Source: Bryobacteraceae bacterium CoA2 C42 (GTDB lineage Bacteria; Acidobacteriota; Terriglobia; Bryobacterales; Bryobacteraceae). Taken from it: DNA of 52,370 bases. The notes under the pieces were generated by a model. That model was given only the letters and a program-made list of their open reading frames with translations, was not told the DNA's origin and ran no database searches. A program made the translations under genes and the position numbers. Positions 33,365 through 41,130 of this stretch are shown here, one piece after another; the stretch's first letter is position 1; every line of letters begins with the position of its first letter. Where the stretch lies: contig JAINDL010000016.1 of NCBI GenBank assembly GCA_019931245.1, positions 1 to 52,370 on the forward strand, written 5' to 3'.

Positions 33365-34439
33365 CCCCCTCGCCCTCGCCGCCCAACAGGCCAAACAACT
33401 CCGCATCACGGGCCTCCGGACCGAACTCAAGATCAACCCGCCCCGCGAGCCCAACTACGACGCCATCCACAAGCTCGGCGTCGACGCGGGCACCGTGACC
33501 CTGCGCCTTGAAACCAACGCCGGCATCACCGGCTACGCCACCTCCAACTTCGGCATGATCAAGGGCGGGCCGCAGGTGGTCCAAACCATCCTCGAACAGG
33601 AGCTGCGCCCCCTGCTCGTCGGCGAAGACCCGGCCTTCCCCAAACGCATCCGCGCCAAGCTCTGGCGCGAACTCGAGTATCACGGTGTCGGCGGCGTCGT
33701 CCATTTCGCCATCTCCGCCGCCGACATCGCCATCTGGGATATCCTCGGCAAACACGCCGGCCTGCCCGTCTGGAAGATGCTCGGCGCCTACCGCGACCGC
33801 ATGCCCTGCTACTCGATGTGCGGCTGGTACTACGATAACGACGACAACCTCGCCAAGTACAAGCGCTCCATCGAACAGGCCCTCAGCCACGGCTATAAGG
33901 CCATCAAGATCAAGACCGGCCGCTACTCCCTGGCCGATGACGAACGCCGCCTCCGCATCGCCCTCGACCTCTGCCCCCGCGTCATGCTCGACGCCAACCA
34001 GGTCTTCAACCGCAACGAAGCCCTCCGCCGCGGCCGTCTCTATCAGCAGATGGGCGCCTTCTGGTACGAAGAGCCGCTCCCGCCGCACGACATGGAAGGC
34101 TACGCCGAACTGGCCCGCGAGCTCGATATCCGCCTCGCCACCGGCGAAAATCTCTACACCAAATACGCCTTTGCCGACCTCATCGCCCGCAAGGGCGCCG
34201 ATGTCGTTCAGCCCGACAATCGCCGCGCCGGCGGCGTCACCGAATGGCTCGAAATCGCCGCCCTCGCCGACGCCGCCGGCCTCGAACTCGCCAGCCACGG
34301 CGGCGGCTCGGCCAACATGAACATGCTCCTCACCATGCCCAATGCCATCTACATGGAGACCGGCGGACCGCAGAAGAACATGGTCAACGGGGAAATCCTC
34401 GCCCCGCAGGCGCCCGGCATGAGCACCGAATCCGCATGA
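33339..34439 (+). CDS. Enolase-superfamily enzyme (mandelate racemase/muconate lactonizing type)
   Basis: The 366-residue product begins with a short export-like leader (MLRRTLLLSPLALAAQQ). The capping domain and the (beta/alpha)7-beta barrel carry the superfamily residues: the K190-x-K192 pair in YKAIKIKTG, metal ligands D218 (MLDANQ), E244 (YEEPLPP) and E270 (TGENLY), and a late acid/His pair around D293 and H320 (ASHGGG). The set suits a dehydratase or racemase acting on a sugar acid. It overlaps larE by 26 nt, and its stop overlaps the next ATG by 4 nt. The short leader raises the possibility of export. The substrate is unknown. Confidence 0.87.
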   Translation: MLRRTLLLSPLALAAQQAKQLRITGLRTELKINPPREPNYDAIHKLGVDAGTVTLRLETNAGITGYATSNFGMIKGGPQVVQTILEQELRPLLVGEDPAFPKRIRAKLWRELEYHGVGGVVHFAISAADIAIWDILGKHAGLPVWKMLGAYRDRMPCYSMCGWYYDNDDNLAKYKRSIEQALSHGYKAIKIKTGRYSLADDERRLRIALDLCPRVMLDANQVFNRNEALRRGRLYQQMGAFWYEEPLPPHDMEGYAELARELDIRLATGENLYTKYAFADLIARKGADVVQPDNRRAGGVTEWLEIAALADAAGLELASHGGGSANMNMLLTMPNAIYMETGGPQKNMVNGEILAPQAPGMSTESA

Positions 34440-35872
34440 CCCGACGTCAACTCTTCCTGCTGGCTCTGCCGGCCAAATCCACCGCCCTCACTCTCAACGA
34501 AGACAACAGCCACTACTTCTACTCGCGCGCCGGGCAACCACTCGACCGCGAGAAAGTCGCCAGTTGGGTCGACCAGTACGCCGGCACGCAGGTCCGCGAG
34601 TTACTCCTCTCGGCTAACTCCCAGCGCACCAGCTTCGCCAGCAAAGTCTGGGACCCCATCTGGAAGGGCTACGACCCCACCGGCCCCGACGATCAGCCCC
34701 TGTTCCGTTCCACCGCCCCGGCGAGCCGCGCCAGCGTCCGCCGCTGGGTCCACACCGCCTGGGACCTCGCCAATCGTAACCTCGATCCCTACTCCATCTG
34801 GATCGAACGCGCGCGGCAAAAAGGCCTGGCGCCCTGGATCTCCATGCGCATGAACGATCTGCATAATGTCGACGACCCCGACAGCTTCATGCACTCGACC
34901 TTCTGGCGCGAGCACCCCGAATACCGCCGCGTCCCCTGGCGCGCCGTCGACTGGCGGGACCGGGCCTTTGATTTCTCCCACCAGGCCGTCCGCGACTACC
35001 ACTTCGCCCTCCTTGAAGAGTACTGCGCCCGCTACGACTTCGCCGGCCTCGAACTCGATTGGATGCGCTTCGGCTTCCACTTCCGCCCCGGCCACGAAGC
35101 CGCCGGCGTCGAAATCCTCACCGATTTCGTCCGCCGCGCCCGCCGTCTGCTCAACACCTGGGAGAAGAAGCGCGGCCACAAAATCGCCCTCGGCGCCCGT
35201 GTCCCCTCGCGGCCGGAAACGGCCGTCAAACTCGGCATGGACGGCGCCCGCTGGGCCCGCGAAGGCCTGGTGCAGATGCTCGTCGTGACGCCCTTCTGGG
35301 CGAGTATCGAGACGGACATGCCCATCGAACTCTGGCGGCGCCTCGCCGGGGACCAGGTCATTCTGGCCGCCGGCCTCGAACTGCTCCTGCGGCCCTACCA
35401 CGCCTACCGCCCGCTGCAGTTCAACACCCTCGAAACGGCCCGCGGCGCCGCCGCCTCGCTGCTCTCCCGCGGGGCCGACAGGGTCTACTTATTCAATTAC
35501 ATGGATTCGGAGACCTCCATGCCGGACCATGAAAACTACCCGAAGTTACTCCGCGAGTGCGGCAGCCTCTCGACGCTCGCCCACAAACCGCGCCGGCATA
35601 TCGTCACTTACTCGGATACTTACGCCCCGGGCGAGGCGCAGGGCGCCCAACTGCCCAAGTCGCTCCGCCCCGGCGATTGGGCCAGCTTCCGCGTCCACGT
35701 CGGCCCTGCGCTGGAAACCCCCAAGCCGGTCTTTCAACTCGAAGGCGAACTGGCCGAAATCCGCTTCAACGGCGAGCGCGAACTGCGTCCCGGCGTGAGC
35801 GGCTACGTGGTGATCGACGTCCAGGCTCGCGTCGAAACCACGGTCCACTGGGTGGAGATCCAGGGCGCCTAG
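34436..35872 (+). CDS. Putative glycoside-hydrolase-like TIM-barrel protein
   Basis: The 478-residue product has a weak leader (MTRRQLFLLALPAKS). The barrel region resembles glycosyl-hydrolase-like families related to GH10/GHL proteins: RMNDLHNVDD, DFSHQAVRDYHFALLEEYC, the conserved FAGLELDWMRFGFHF with acidic residues at the strand end, KIALGARVPSRP, and LVQMLVVTPFWA. A small beta-sandwich closes the protein (about 425-478). I cannot name the family precisely or a substrate. It overlaps the enolase-superfamily gene (ATGA), so hydrolysis and acid-sugar conversion may be linked. Confidence 0.7.
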   Translation: MTRRQLFLLALPAKSTALTLNEDNSHYFYSRAGQPLDREKVASWVDQYAGTQVRELLLSANSQRTSFASKVWDPIWKGYDPTGPDDQPLFRSTAPASRASVRRWVHTAWDLANRNLDPYSIWIERARQKGLAPWISMRMNDLHNVDDPDSFMHSTFWREHPEYRRVPWRAVDWRDRAFDFSHQAVRDYHFALLEEYCARYDFAGLELDWMRFGFHFRPGHEAAGVEILTDFVRRARRLLNTWEKKRGHKIALGARVPSRPETAVKLGMDGARWAREGLVQMLVVTPFWASIETDMPIELWRRLAGDQVILAAGLELLLRPYHAYRPLQFNTLETARGAAASLLSRGADRVYLFNYMDSETSMPDHENYPKLLRECGSLSTLAHKPRRHIVTYSDTYAPGEAQGAQLPKSLRPGDWASFRVHVGPALETPKPVFQLEGELAEIRFNGERELRPGVSGYVVIDVQARVETTVHWVEIQGA

Positions 35873-35889
35873 CTCGGTCCGCCTTGTGT

Positions 35890-35895
35890 CACACT
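35890..35895 (+). promoter_or_regulatory. -10-like hexamer at leaderless spacing before the antitoxin gene
   Basis: CACACT, preceded by TGT, is followed by exactly 6 nt before the ATG. No Shine-Dalgarno sequence occurs. The same hexamer and spacing precede the TPR gene at 45.6 kb. Confidence 0.35.
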
Positions 35896-35901
35896 GGCGG
35901 T

Positions 35902-36156
35902 ATGACGATCGAGATTTCCGCCGAAGACGCTCAGATGCTCGAGTCGCTCGTCGCCTCGGGCCGTTATGAATCCATCGCCTCCTGCGTCCATGCCGCTCTC
36001 TCCGGACTCGCCGGCCGGTATGATGAAGCCGCTGCCGCCCACATTGACGAAGGGCTCGGTCAATTGGATCGGGGAGAGGGCCGGTCGCTCGACGAGGTCC
36101 TGCTGACTCTTGACCGCCGCAAGGCTGCCTGGCGCCAAAACAACGCCGCCTCGTGA
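35902..36156 (+). CDS. ParD/CopG-like antitoxin
   Basis: The 84-residue product starts MTIEISAEDAQMLESLVASG followed by RYESIASCVHAALSGL, a ribbon-helix-helix DNA-binding domain typical of ParD-family antitoxins. An acidic tail (HIDEGLGQLDRGEGRSLDEV) would wrap the toxin. It presumably neutralises the downstream ParE-like toxin and represses its own promoter. The stop overlaps the toxin's GTG start (GTGA), the usual coupling. The start at 35902 is preferred because the fold begins there. The upstream frame is antisense-like readthrough of the previous gene. Confidence 0.85.
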   Translation: MTIEISAEDAQMLESLVASGRYESIASCVHAALSGLAGRYDEAAAAHIDEGLGQLDRGEGRSLDEVLLTLDRRKAAWRQNNAAS

Positions 36157-36452
36157 GGACCCTTCGTTTCTCGCCCCGGGCCGAACAAGACCTGGCGGCC
36201 ATCTGGGAGCATCTCGCCACGCATGCCGGCGAGGAGCTTGCTGATCGTATTCAATCCGAACTTCTCGCCCGCTGCGAGAGTCTGGCGGCGATGCCGGGTC
36301 AGGGTACTCCGCGGCCAGAACTTTCCCTGCGTCCCGTTCGTTTCGTTCCGGTTTACTCGTGGCTAATCGTCTACCGTTCCTCCACGCCGCTTGAAATCGT
36401 TGCTTTCATCCACGGACGCCGGGATATCCGCAACGCTCTCCGCAGCCTCTGA
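36153..36452 (+). CDS. RelE/ParE-family toxin
   Basis: The 99-residue product has the compact ParE fold: LRFSPRAEQDLAAIWEHLA, an amphipathic helix pair, MPGQGTPRPEL, then the beta-strands VRFVPVYSWLIVYR and EIVAFIHGRRDIRNAL. ParE members poison gyrase, while RelE members cleave mRNA. The FIHGRRD ending is more ParE-like, and gyrA lies 3.7 kb upstream by coincidence or design. It starts with GTG at the antitoxin stop. The pair interrupts a run of catabolic genes. Confidence 0.85.
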   Translation: MRTLRFSPRAEQDLAAIWEHLATHAGEELADRIQSELLARCESLAAMPGQGTPRPELSLRPVRFVPVYSWLIVYRSSTPLEIVAFIHGRRDIRNALRSL

Positions 36453-36475
36453 GCCCGCTATATCATGGTTTCACC

Positions 36476-39304
36476 ATGTGGCGTCTCCGGTTGCTCCCCC
36501 TCCTCTGCCTCTCCCTTCACGCGGAAGTAAGTTTCAACCGCGATATCCGCCCCATCCTCTCCGACACCTGCTTCCGCTGCCACGGCCCCGACCAAAGCTC
36601 CCGCATGGCCGGTCTCCGCCTCGATTTGCGAAACGAAGCCACCGCGCCCCGCCGCGCCGGCGCCCCCATCGTCCCCGGCGACCCCAAAAACTCCCTCATC
36701 ATCCAACGCATCGAAGCCACCGGCCCCAGGCTCATGCCCCCGGCCTCCGCCCACAAAACCCTCACCGTTACCCAAAAGCAGCTCCTCACCCAATGGGTCG
36801 CCGAAGGCGCCCAATACGAAGGCCACTGGGCCTACCAACCCCTCCGCCCCGTCCCCGGCTCCATCGATAGCTTCATCAATCGCTCCCTCGCCGCCGCCAA
36901 ACTCACCCCCGCCTCCGCCGCCGACCGCCCCACCCTCCTCCGCCGCCTCTATCTCGACCTCACCGGCCTCCCACCCACCCCCGCCGAACTCGCCTCCCGC
37001 GAACCTTACGCAGCCATCGTCGACCGCCTCCTCGCCTCGCCCCGCTACGCCGAAAAACAGACCATGCTCTGGCTCGACGCCGTCCGTTACGCCGATACCT
37101 GCGGCTTCCACGGCGACAACGCCTTCCCCGCCTGGCCCTACCGCGACTACGTCCTCCGCTCCTTCCTCGCCAACAAGCCCTTCGACGCCTTCACCCGCGA
37201 GCAGCTCGCCGGCGACCTGCTCCCTAACGCCACCCGCGAGCAGCGCACCGCCACCGCCCTCCACCGCCTCACCCGCACCTCGGCCGAAGGCGGCATCCAG
37301 CCCAAAGAGTACCTCGCAAAGTACGCCGCCGACCGCGTCCGCACCGTCTCCTCGGTCTGGCTCGGGGCCACCCTCGGCTGCGCCGAGTGTCACGACCACA
37401 AGTTCGACCCCTACCTCGCCAAAGACTTCTACGCCATGAAGGCCTTCTTTGCCGACATCCAGGAGACCGGCCTGGTCCCCGACCGCGGCAAGGACTCCTG
37501 GGGCAAACAACTCCTCCTGCCCACCCCGGCTCAGGAAAAACGCCTCGCCGAACTCGCCGCCCTCCTCAAGCCCCAGTCCGTTCCCAAAGCGGAAACCTTC
37601 GGCTGGGTCGTCCAAACGCCGGCCCGGTTCGAGGCATCAAACGGCGCCGTCCTGAAGCTCGCGAAAGACAACTTACTCATCGCCTCCGGCCCCAATCCCG
37701 ATAACTCCACCTACACCGTCACCCTCGAAGCCGCCCCCGGCCCCTGGACCCACCTCGCCCTCGAAATCCAGTCCGACGAAACCCTTCCCGGCGCCAATAT
37801 GGCCCGGGGCGCCGACCGCCTCGTCATCACCGAAGTCACCGCCAGCGTCCCCCTCTCTCTCGCCGCCACCAACACGACGTTCTCTACCAAAGACCTGCCG
37901 GCCATGGCCGCCCTCGACGGCCAGCCCGGCACCGGTTGGGGCGTCAACACCTACGGCGACCCCCGCGCCGCCGTTCTCTCCCTCCGCTTTGCCAAGCCCT
38001 TCCGCGGCGGCCGCCTCACCGTCCGCCTCCATCACGACTCCGCCTTCCGCCGCGCCACCACCGGCCGCTTCCGCCTCGCGCTCTCGAAAGAACCCCTCGC
38101 CTGGCCCGCCCCCTTCGACGCCAAGAAGCCTACCCTCGCCGCCGAAGTCACCGGCCGCGAAGCCGCCTTCCACTCCGGCGACCTTGCCCGCGCCAAAGCC
38201 CAGCTCGAATACGATCTCCTGCGCGCCACCCTGCCTAAAGTCGTCGTCACCGAAAGCGGCCAGCCGGAGGTCACCCGCATCCTCCCCCGCGGCAACTGGA
38301 TGGACGACTCGGGCGCCGTCGTCGAACCCGCCATCCCCCAATTCCTCGGCAAACTCTCGACCAGTGGCCGCGCCTCCCGCCTCGATCTCGCCAACTGGAT
38401 CGTCTCGCCGGACAACCCGCTCACCGCCCGCGTCTTCGTCAACCGCACCTGGCGCCAGCTCTTCTCGACGGGCCTGTCGAAGGTGCTCGACGATCTCGGC
38501 TCGCAGGGCGAATGGCCCACCCATCCCGAGCTCCTCGATCACCTCGCCGCCAACTTCCAGCGCGACTGGGACATCAAAAAGCTGATCCGCACCATCGTCC
38601 TGAGCGAGGCCTACCAGCGCTCCTCCGCGCCCACCCCCGAGATGCTCGAACGCGATCCGGACAACCGCCTCTACGCCCGCCAGAGCCGCTTCCGCGTCGA
38701 AGCCGAAGCGGTCCGCGACATCGCCCTCGCCGCCTCCGGCCTGCTCACCGAACGGCTCGGCGGCCCCAGCATCCGGCCCCCGCAACCCGACGGCTACCTC
38801 GCCGCGCTCAACTATCCCATCCGCGACTACTCGGCCACCAAAGGTCCGGACCAGTACCGGCGCGGTCTCTATGTACACTGGCAGCGTACATTCCTCCACC
38901 CCGCCCTCATGACCTTCGACGCCCCGTCCCGCGAAGAGTGCACCGTGAACCGCGCGAGCTCCAACACCCCGCTGCAAGCGCTCGTCCTGCTCAACGACCC
39001 GGTCTTCGTCGAAGCCGCCCGCGCCTTTGCGCAGCGCCTCTTCACACAGGCCAAAACCTTTGACGGCCGCGTCCAGCTCGCCTATCAGACCGCGCTCAAC
39101 CGCCCGGCCACCGCCGCGGAAATCGAAGTCCTCCGCGGCCTGTACGCCCAGGCCAAAGCCGAACTCACCCCGGCCTCCGCCGCCGAACTGCTCCGCGTGG
39201 GCGAAGCGCCCCGCCTGGCCCCGAAACACGATGTCGAAGTCGCCGCGCTGCTGACGGTCGCCCGCGCCGTTCTGAATCTGCACGGCGTTGTGACGAGGAA
39301 CTGA
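36476..39304 (+). CDS. DUF1549/DUF1553 protein with N-terminal planctomycete-type cytochrome c motif
   Basis: The 942-residue product has a short signal peptide (MWRLRLLPLLCLSLHA). A haem-binding PSD1-type domain follows with C32-F-R-C35-H36 in the context FNRDIRPILSDTCFRC. DUF1549 comes next (LLRRLYLDLTGLPPTPAEL, LWLDAVRYADTCGFHGDN, GCAECHDHKFDP), then a middle beta-sandwich insertion (about 380-560) and DUF1553 (LANWIVSPDNPLTARVFVNR, SEAYQRSS, NRASSNTPLQALVLLND). A second CxxCH (CAECH) is in DUF1549. These proteins occur with DUF1501 partners in Planctomycetes and Acidobacteria. A role in extracellular redox or polysaccharide use is proposed but unproven. A -10-like TATCAT ends 9 nt upstream. 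Confidence 0.9.
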   Translation: MWRLRLLPLLCLSLHAEVSFNRDIRPILSDTCFRCHGPDQSSRMAGLRLDLRNEATAPRRAGAPIVPGDPKNSLIIQRIEATGPRLMPPASAHKTLTVTQKQLLTQWVAEGAQYEGHWAYQPLRPVPGSIDSFINRSLAAAKLTPASAADRPTLLRRLYLDLTGLPPTPAELASREPYAAIVDRLLASPRYAEKQTMLWLDAVRYADTCGFHGDNAFPAWPYRDYVLRSFLANKPFDAFTREQLAGDLLPNATREQRTATALHRLTRTSAEGGIQPKEYLAKYAADRVRTVSSVWLGATLGCAECHDHKFDPYLAKDFYAMKAFFADIQETGLVPDRGKDSWGKQLLLPTPAQEKRLAELAALLKPQSVPKAETFGWVVQTPARFEASNGAVLKLAKDNLLIASGPNPDNSTYTVTLEAAPGPWTHLALEIQSDETLPGANMARGADRLVITEVTASVPLSLAATNTTFSTKDLPAMAALDGQPGTGWGVNTYGDPRAAVLSLRFAKPFRGGRLTVRLHHDSAFRRATTGRFRLALSKEPLAWPAPFDAKKPTLAAEVTGREAAFHSGDLARAKAQLEYDLLRATLPKVVVTESGQPEVTRILPRGNWMDDSGAVVEPAIPQFLGKLSTSGRASRLDLANWIVSPDNPLTARVFVNRTWRQLFSTGLSKVLDDLGSQGEWPTHPELLDHLAANFQRDWDIKKLIRTIVLSEAYQRSSAPTPEMLERDPDNRLYARQSRFRVEAEAVRDIALAASGLLTERLGGPSIRPPQPDGYLAALNYPIRDYSATKGPDQYRRGLYVHWQRTFLHPALMTFDAPSREECTVNRASSNTPLQALVLLNDPVFVEAARAFAQRLFTQAKTFDGRVQLAYQTALNRPATAAEIEVLRGLYAQAKAELTPASAAELLRVGEAPRLAPKHDVEVAALLTVARAVLNLHGVVTRN

Positions 39305-39307
39305 TCC

Positions 39308-40675
39308 ATGACCCCTTTACACCGCCGCGCCTTTCTCGGCCGCACCGCCGCCGGCTTCGGACTCACCGCGCTGCAATCGATGCTGGGCGCCGGCCCCGGC
39401 CTGCACCATCCCGCCCGCGCCAAGCGCGTTATCTTTCTCTATCAGGCCGGCGGCCCCTCTCATCTTGAACTGTTCGACCCCAAGCCCAAACTCGCCGCCA
39501 TGCACGGCCAGGGCATGCCCGAAAGCTTCACCAAGGGCCAGCAGATCGCTCAGCTCCAGGGCAAGCCCCTGCTCTGCTTCGGCCCGCAGCACCCCTTCCA
39601 GCGTTACGGCCGGTCCGGCATTGAAATCTCCGCCCGGCTCCCGCACATTGGCGGCATCATCGACGATCTGTGCCTGGTCCGCTCCCTGTGGACCGAACAG
39701 ATCAACCACGACCCGGCGCACACGCTCATGAACACGGGCTCCATTCTCGCCGGCCGCCCGTCGATGGGCTCCTGGGCCGTTTATGGCCTCGGCACGGAGG
39801 CCAAGGACCTGCCGGGCTACGTGGTGCTTGTCTCGAACGGCCGCGGCGGCCAGGCCCAGCCCATCGCCGCGCGGCAGTGGTCGGCCGGCATGCTGCCTTC
39901 GAAGTTTCAGGGCGTGAAGTTCCAGTCGGTCGGCGATCCGGTGCTCTACATCGACAATCCGCGCGGCATGAACGCCAAGCTGCAGCAGCACTCCGTCGAA
40001 GCCATCACCGCCCTGCAGCGCCTGGAGCAGCAGTCGCTTGGCGACCCCGAAGTGCAGACCCGCATCGCGCAATACGAGATGGCATTCCGGATGCAATCGA
40101 GCGTCCCGGGGCTGATGGACTTCGGCGCGGAACCGGCCAGCGTGCTCGAAGCCTACGGCGCCAAGCCCGGTGACGGCTCCTTCGCTTCGAACTGTCTGCT
40201 GGCCCGGCGCCTGGCCGAACGCGGCGTCCGCTTCATTCAGCTCTATCACCGCGACTGGGACCACCACAACAAGATCAAAGAAGGCGTTGGCTACAAGACC
40301 GACGAAGTGGACCGTCCCACCGCGGCGCTGATTAAGGATCTCAAGCAGCGGGGCATGCTCGACGATACGCTCGTCATCTGGGGCGGGGAATTCGGCCGCA
40401 CCCCGATGTCGCAGGGCGGCGACGGGCGCGATCATCACATCAAAGGCTTCTCGTATCTGATGGCCGGTGGCGGCATCAAGCCGGGTACGGTCTACGGCGC
40501 GACCGACGAACTCGGCTACGCCGCGGTGGATAACCCGGTCAGCGTGCACGATCTCCACGCGACCATGCTCCATCTGCTTGGCATCAACCACCTGCGCCTG
40601 ACCGTGAAGTATCAGGGGCTCGACGTGCGGCTCACGGGCATCAGCGGCGAAGTGGTCAAGGGGATTCTGGCATGA
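39308..40675 (+). CDS. DUF1501 (sulfatase-like alkaline-phosphatase fold) protein
   Basis: The 455-residue product has a twin-arginine leader (RRAFLGRTAAGFGLTALQ). The DUF1501 body includes AKRVIFLYQAGGPSHLELFDPKP, GIEISARLPHIGGIIDDLCL, HDPAHTLMNTG-like and LVIWGGEFGRTPMSQGGDGR followed by HHIKGFSYLMAGGGIKPG. Many of these His/Asp positions resemble metal ligands of the alkaline-phosphatase superfamily. It starts 3 nt after the DUF1549/1553 gene, the usual partnership, and overlaps the DinB gene by 4 nt. Function is unknown despite wide occurrence. Confidence 0.92.
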   Translation: MTPLHRRAFLGRTAAGFGLTALQSMLGAGPGLHHPARAKRVIFLYQAGGPSHLELFDPKPKLAAMHGQGMPESFTKGQQIAQLQGKPLLCFGPQHPFQRYGRSGIEISARLPHIGGIIDDLCLVRSLWTEQINHDPAHTLMNTGSILAGRPSMGSWAVYGLGTEAKDLPGYVVLVSNGRGGQAQPIAARQWSAGMLPSKFQGVKFQSVGDPVLYIDNPRGMNAKLQQHSVEAITALQRLEQQSLGDPEVQTRIAQYEMAFRMQSSVPGLMDFGAEPASVLEAYGAKPGDGSFASNCLLARRLAERGVRFIQLYHRDWDHHNKIKEGVGYKTDEVDRPTAALIKDLKQRGMLDDTLVIWGGEFGRTPMSQGGDGRDHHIKGFSYLMAGGGIKPGTVYGATDELGYAAVDNPVSVHDLHATMLHLLGINHLRLTVKYQGLDVRLTGISGEVVKGILA

Positions 40676-41130
40676 CGCAATCGGTGGATGTACTCTTCCT
40701 GGGCCATTCGGTCCGCAAGCTCGAACAGATGGAGCGGATGATTCAGGACCGGCTGCCGCTGTTCCCCCCGGAGCGGCTCTGGCAGAAGAGCGGGGCCGAA
40801 GCCAACTCGGTAGGCAACCTGGTGCTGCATCTGTGCGGCAACGTGCGCTACTACATCGGCCATGGCCTCGGTGGTCAGCCCAATGTCCGCGACCGCGAGG
40901 CCGAGTTCTCCTCGAGCGGCCATGACGACCTCGCGGGGCTCCTCCGCGCCACGCTCGCCGAGGCGACGGCGACGCTGGCCGCGCTGCCGCCCGGGCGGCT
41001 CCCCGAGCCGGTCCCGGCTGGCCTCACCGTGCCGGCCGGCGTCACCACCGTGCTTGAACTCATCTACCAGATTGTCGGCCACTTCCAGCAGCACACCGGC
41101 CAGATCATTTTTGCGGCGAAACAGCTTTAG
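40672..41130 (+). CDS. DinB-like (DUF1572) four-helix protein
   Basis: The 152-residue product fits the DinB/YfiT metalloenzyme-like bundle. One histidine is in NLVLHLCGNVRYYIGHGLGG and two are in QIVGHFQQHTGQI, giving the three-His metal site. Members include thiol transferases that use bacillithiol or mycothiol, which is of interest given YpdA at 6.6 kb. It is coupled to the DUF1501 gene by an ATGA overlap. Its 3' end overlaps the convergent ankyrin gene by 26 nt. Confidence 0.85.
   Translation: MTQSVDVLFLGHSVRKLEQMERMIQDRLPLFPPERLWQKSGAEANSVGNLVLHLCGNVRYYIGHGLGGQPNVRDREAEFSSSGHDDLAGLLRATLAEATATLAALPPGRLPEPVPAGLTVPAGVTTVLELIYQIVGHFQQHTGQIIFAAKQL

Noticed and set aside
36153-36452. Toxin as a gyrase poison acting on the nearby gyrA product
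   Set aside because: Proximity of 3.7 kb with many unrelated genes between is not evidence. The family match alone allows it as a hypothesis only.
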